From the NCBI RefSeq assembly GCF_013114625.1, contig NZ_VTXD01000006.1, positions 1-64,000 of the forward strand: a DNA stretch of 64,000 nt, written 5' to 3'. The notes beneath the pieces are model-generated. The model searched no databases. It saw only the letters and a list, made by a program, of their open reading frames with translations, and was not told the origin of the DNA. Position 1 is the first letter of the stretch. Each line of letters opens with the position of its first letter. The position numbers and the translations under genes were made by a program. Source of the DNA: Vibrio sp. 99-70-13A1. GTDB lineage: Bacteria > Pseudomonadota > Gammaproteobacteria > Enterobacterales > Vibrionaceae. Shown here one piece after another: positions 60,825-64,000 of the stretch.

Positions 60825-61559
60825 TTAAGCTTTTAACTTTTTATAGTCTGGTAGCTCTGTCGCAATCTCAAAATGTTGGCGGACTTGCGGCTCTGCTTCT
60901 TTATAAAAATCACACGGAACAAAGGCACTGAATAATTGATTATCAGCAGGGTGATAAAAACTCAGCTCACACGCATGTAACTCTAAGCGGTCAGAAAAAG
61001 CATACGCTTCAGGTGAAGCATAAAACTCATCACCGACAATTGAGTGACCAATTTCCATGGAATGCACTCGTAATTGATGTGAACGCCCAGTGATAGGTAA
61101 TAGGCGTAGCAGCGTAGTATTCTGATCATACTGAACAACTTGGTAACGGGTTTGCGAAGGCTTGCCATGCTCATAGCACACTTTCTGTCTTGGTCTATTT
61201 GGCCAGTCACAGATGAGCGGTAAATCAATCATTCCCTCTTGCTGTTCTACTTTTCCCCATACTTTCGCGTAATACACTTTATGGGTAAGCCTGTATTGAA
61301 ATTGTTTTTTCAATGAACGCTCAGCTTCTTTATGTTTGGCTAAGAGCATCAATCCTGATGTCGACATGTCTAAACGATGTACTACTTGGATTTCGGGAAA
61401 CTCGGCAACCAAGCGACTCCACATGCTGTCGTAATGTTCAGGCGCTCGCCCCGGTACAGACAGTAAACCAGGTGGTTTATTGACAACCAAAACATCGTCA
61501 TCTTGATAAACAATATCAATCCAAGGTTCTGTTGGAGGGGTGTACTCGAGCATCGCCAT
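60825..61559 (-). CDS. rluA: Dual-specificity pseudouridine synthase RluA
   Basis: Modifies U746 of 23S rRNA and U32 of some tRNAs in E. coli. Catalytic Asp64 in VHRLDMSTSG; VVNKPPGLLSVPGRAP, LPLICDWPNRPRQKVCYEHGKPSQT and TGRSHQLRVHS are near-identical to E. coli RluA as recalled. Length 244 is longer than E. coli (219) through the C-terminus. No S4 domain. Near rapA, as in E. coli (rapA-rluA), with the Nramp-like gene inserted between. Confidence 0.92.
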   Translation of the reverse strand: MAMLEYTPPTEPWIDIVYQDDDVLVVNKPPGLLSVPGRAPEHYDSMWSRLVAEFPEIQVVHRLDMSTSGLMLLAKHKEAERSLKKQFQYRLTHKVYYAKVWGKVEQQEGMIDLPLICDWPNRPRQKVCYEHGKPSQTRYQVVQYDQNTTLLRLLPITGRSHQLRVHSMEIGHSIVGDEFYASPEAYAFSDRLELHACELSFYHPADNQLFSAFVPCDFYKEAEPQVRQHFEIATELPDYKKLKA

Positions 61560-61576
61560 AATTGTTCTCTTCTATA

Positions 61577-61656
61577 TGTTAGCTGCGGAATGTTAGTTAG
61601 CTTCGGAATATTAGTTAGCTGCGAAATATTGGCTGCAGAATGTTAGCCGCGGAGTA
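61577..61656. repeat. Degenerate tandem repeat upstream of rluA
   Basis: Five imperfect 14-18 base units built on GAATRTTAGTTAGCTGCG. Units differ by TTAG insertions and point changes. Non-coding, between the divergent rluA and Nramp-like genes. Confidence 0.8.
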
Positions 61657-61780
61657 TAGCAGAGCAAACACGATGAAAATATTTCCCAAACATCAATTAA
61701 ACCGTACAGATGTATTGACGACAAAATCAAATGTGTTAAAGATGGTTTCCTTAACAATAAAATAACACATCAAAGGATGG

Positions 61781-63058
61781 ATGATGGAAAATACGGCTCA
61801 CCCGACAAAAGAACCCCAAAAATCTAACGCAATAACAAAACTGCTCAATTCTTTAGGTCCTGGGATCATGATGGCAGCTGCGGCTGTTGGCGGTTCTCAC
61901 CTTGTAGCTTCAACTAAAGCAGGTGCCATTTATGGCTGGCAGCTCGCGGGGCTCATTCTTTTAGTCAACGTTTTCAAATATCCATTTTTCCGAGCCGGTG
62001 TTCAGTACACGATGGGGACGGGACAAAGCTTAGTTGAAGGTTACTCACAATTAGGTCGTCCTTACCTTATTATTTTCTCAATTCTGAGCAGTATTTCTGC
62101 TGTCGTAAATACCGCCGCTTTATTGTTATTTAGCGCCAGTCTGCTCAGTTATTTTATTCCTGTCGAACTCGCCACCACCACGCTGTGTATGATTGTCCTA
62201 GCCACTTGCCTGATTATTTTATTTGCAGGGCACTACCGCGCTTTAGACAGCTTATCCAAAGTGATCATGGCAACCCTAACCATTACGACATTAGCTGCCG
62301 TTGCGATGGCTCTTGGTTCCCCTGTTGAGCCTGCCGACGCATTTGTTCCGCCATCGCCTTGGTCTTTAGCCGCAATTGGGTTTATCGTCGTAACAATGGG
62401 CTGGATGCCTGCGCCAATCGAGATTTCAAGTATCACTTCAATGTGGTTAAAAAGTCAGGTAAACAAACAGGATGTTACCGCTAAGTCTGCTCTATTTGAT
62501 TTTAATATCGGTTATATCGGCACAGCGTTATTAGCCATTGTATTCCTTGCTCTTGGTGCTTTAGTCCTGCACGGATCTGGTGTTGAATTTTCAAGATCAG
62601 GTATGGGGTTTGCTCAACAACTTGTTGGGATGTATGCCACAACGATTGGTGAATGGTCTCGACCGCTTATTGCCGTGATTGCCTTCTTCTGTATCTTTGG
62701 CAGTACAATTACGGTTATTGATGGCTATGCTCGTGTGTTAGCTGAATCTCAACGTTTACTCTTCAAACAAGAAGCAAAACCTGGGTTCACTCAAGCCTGG
62801 ATTATTGTTATTTCAGTACTGGCTTTGGCAATTGTTGCCTTTTTCACTTCAGCACTGATGCCAATGCTTAACTTTGCGATGATTATGGCTTTTGTGACGA
62901 CACCATTTTTTGCCCTTCTTAACTACATTCTTGTAAGCAAAGCTGAGTTGCCGGAAGAACTGGCGATGGGTAGTAAGCTCAAAGGGCTTTCAATTATAGG
63001 CTTAATCTACCTCTTTGGTTTTCTTGCTGTATTCGTTTGGTGGAAATGGTTTATTTAA
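61781..63058 (+). CDS. Nramp-family-like transporter lacking metal motifs
   Basis: Eleven-helix membrane protein, 425 residues, with the Nramp/LeuT-like layout. The first helix begins LGPGIMMAAAAVGGSHLVAS; where true Nramp proteins have DPGN, this has GGSH (37-40). In helix 6 the canonical MPH is MPAP (209-212). So two metal-coordinating positions of MntH/DMT1-type transporters are absent, and manganese or iron uptake should not be assumed. AAAGGATGG precedes the start. Sits between rluA and rapA. Substrate unknown. Confidence 0.85.
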   Translation: MMENTAHPTKEPQKSNAITKLLNSLGPGIMMAAAAVGGSHLVASTKAGAIYGWQLAGLILLVNVFKYPFFRAGVQYTMGTGQSLVEGYSQLGRPYLIIFSILSSISAVVNTAALLLFSASLLSYFIPVELATTTLCMIVLATCLIILFAGHYRALDSLSKVIMATLTITTLAAVAMALGSPVEPADAFVPPSPWSLAAIGFIVVTMGWMPAPIEISSITSMWLKSQVNKQDVTAKSALFDFNIGYIGTALLAIVFLALGALVLHGSGVEFSRSGMGFAQQLVGMYATTIGEWSRPLIAVIAFFCIFGSTITVIDGYARVLAESQRLLFKQEAKPGFTQAWIIVISVLALAIVAFFTSALMPMLNFAMIMAFVTTPFFALLNYILVSKAELPEELAMGSKLKGLSIIGLIYLFGFLAVFVWWKWFI

Positions 63059-63107
63059 TCAGTTCTTTAAACCGCTTACTTAGAGTAAACCTCCGAAACC
63101 TAGATAC

Positions 63108-63137
63108 AAATAAGGCCTTCAAATGAAGGCCTTATTT
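63108..63137. terminator. Bidirectional stem-loop between Nramp-like gene and rapA
   Basis: Thirteen-base perfect arms AAATAAGGCCTTC / GAAGGCCTTATTT, loop AAAT; A- and T-rich ends serve both convergent genes. Confidence 0.85.
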
Positions 63138-63164
63138 AATATTTCATGATGCTTTTATTACTGA

Positions 63165-64000
63165 TTAATTATGAGAAACCACAATCAGACGTAATGAATC
63201 TAGCTGTACTTGCGCTTTACTGATGTAACCCGTTAGTTGAGTAATTTGAGTCTCAATCGCTTCAAGTTCTTCATCACGGATATTAGGGTTAACCGCTTTC
63301 AAGGCCTGTAAACGTTCTAACTCACCATTAAGATTCGCCAGCATGTCTTGTTGAGCTTGCTCTCTCACTTCCTCAACCTTCGGCAATACCTGAGCTTCAC
63401 CAGCTTCAATCAAACTATGAATATCGGCTTGAACTGAGCTTACTAGCTTACTTGCCAGGTGTCGGTTAACAGGACTTAATTGACGGTTAAAGCTATCAAA
63501 TTCCACTTGAGCAGATAGGTCATTACCACGAGCATCCATCATTAGACGAATTGGCGTTTTAGGTAAGAACTGACTGATCCCACTTCGTTTAGGCGCTTGC
63601 GCATCCACAAGGTATACAAGCTCAAGTAAAATGGTGCCAACCGGCAGCGCTTTATTTTTCAATAATGAAACCGCAGATGTGCCCACGCCTTCGCTGAGTA
63701 GTAAATCAATACCACCTTGAATCATCGGGTGTTCCCAGCTAATGAAGTTCATATCTTCACGAGAAAGCGCTGTTTCTCTATCAAATGTGATCGTTGCCCC
63801 TTCATAAGGCAGGCCAGGGTAGCTTGGTACCATCATATGCTCTGACGGTGTTACTACTAACGCATTTTCGCCTTTATCATCTTGGTTCAAACCAATCGTA
63901 TCGAATAGGCTCAAAGCAAAAGTAACAAGGTTTGTATCGCCGTCCGTAGAAGCTATTTTCTCTGCAATGTCATGCGCTTTATCGCCGCCATTAGAATGCA
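63165..64000 (-). CDS. rapA: RNA polymerase-associated protein RapA, C-terminal part (cut by window)
   Basis: Last 278 or so codons of the SWI2/SNF2-type RNA-polymerase recycling ATPase; the frame stays open to the window end. The visible part is the C-terminal RapA domain: [35 protein letters not shown], and [16 protein letters not shown] near the end. A TTG at 63914 could look like a start ([11 protein letters not shown]), but upstream codons continue in frame without a stop. The ATPase core lies outside this window. Close to rluA, as in E. coli. Confidence 0.92.
   Translation of the reverse strand, partial: HSNGGDKAHDIAEKIASTDGDTNLVTFALSLFDTIGLNQDDKGENALVVTPSEHMMVPSYPGLPYEGATITFDRETALSREDMNFISWEHPMIQGGIDLLLSEGVGTSAVSLLKNKALPVGTILLELVYLVDAQAPKRSGISQFLPKTPIRLMMDARGNDLSAQVEFDSFNRQLSPVNRHLASKLVSSVQADIHSLIEAGEAQVLPKVEEVREQAQQDMLANLNGELERLQALKAVNPNIRDEELEAIETQITQLTGYISKAQVQLDSLRLIVVSHN

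Noticed and set aside
63165..63914. A stand-alone 249-residue protein starting at a TTG (MSLFDTIGL)
   Set aside because: The frame continues open to the window edge and the sequence is the RapA C-terminal domain, so this is part of rapA.

Overview
The window is a stretch of core chromosome from a gammaproteobacterium of the family Vibrionaceae (Vibrio or a close relative). The evidence is high identity to enterobacterial PykF, RluA and IlvH recalled from memory, Vibrio-like gene clusters (ilvIH - long-chain acyl-CoA ligase - leuO - MJ1255/VC2487-type glycosyltransferase - PAP2 phosphatase, then leuABCD), and moderate AT-richness by eye. I cannot name the species. No transposase, integrase, phage gene, CRISPR array, toxin-antitoxin pair or recognisable defence island is present.

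Layout. 1-1.8 kb: a Cache-domain chemoreceptor. 1.9-6.4 kb: uppP, a divergent folK paralogue, folB, plsY, an alpha/beta hydrolase and tsaD. 6.7-11.2 kb: the macromolecular-synthesis cluster rpsU - yqeY-like - dnaG - rpoD, followed by tRNA-Ile2(CAU). 11.8-17.2 kb: glmS with a DeoR-type regulator, pykF and a GntR/FCD regulator. 17.2-27.5 kb: a gene-poor 0.56-kb spacer, a diguanylate cyclase, ilvIH, acyl-CoA ligase, leuO, glycosyltransferase and PAP2 phosphatase. 27.6-32.8 kb: an RND efflux operon (tetR - membrane fusion - pump). 33.1-38.3 kb: a leader-peptide attenuator and leuABCD. 38.5-40.9 kb: DUF547, DUF924 and djlA. 41.0-47.8 kb: lptD-surA-pdxA-rsmA-apaG-apaH, convergent with folA. 48.4-55.0 kb: the yjjP/yjjB exporter pair, obgE, rpmA/rplU, ispB, mdh and argR. 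55.4-59.7 kb: a TAXI-type TRAP transporter with a universal stress protein. 59.8-64.0 kb: a D-2-hydroxyacid dehydrogenase, rluA, an Nramp-like transporter and the C-terminal part of rapA, cut by the window edge.

Function. Branched-chain amino-acid synthesis dominates the middle (ilvIH, leuO, leuABCD); the sequence shows a classical leucine-codon leader peptide with a mutually exclusive terminator/antiterminator. Cell-envelope supply is spread through the window (uppP, plsY, glmS, lptD, surA, ispB, folates via folB/folA). Most genes are housekeeping and need no special explanation.

The less ordinary signals are regulatory or subtle: a pseudoknot-compatible leuA-leuB spacer, a structured leuB-leuC spacer, a set of inverted repeats sharing one half-site ahead of the tetR-RND operon, a structured rplU leader, a terminator between the TRAP binding protein and permease, several short tandem repeats in spacers, a FolK paralogue missing several substrate-contact residues, and an Nramp-family protein lacking the DPGN and MPH metal-binding motifs. 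I found no clearly new multi-gene system.
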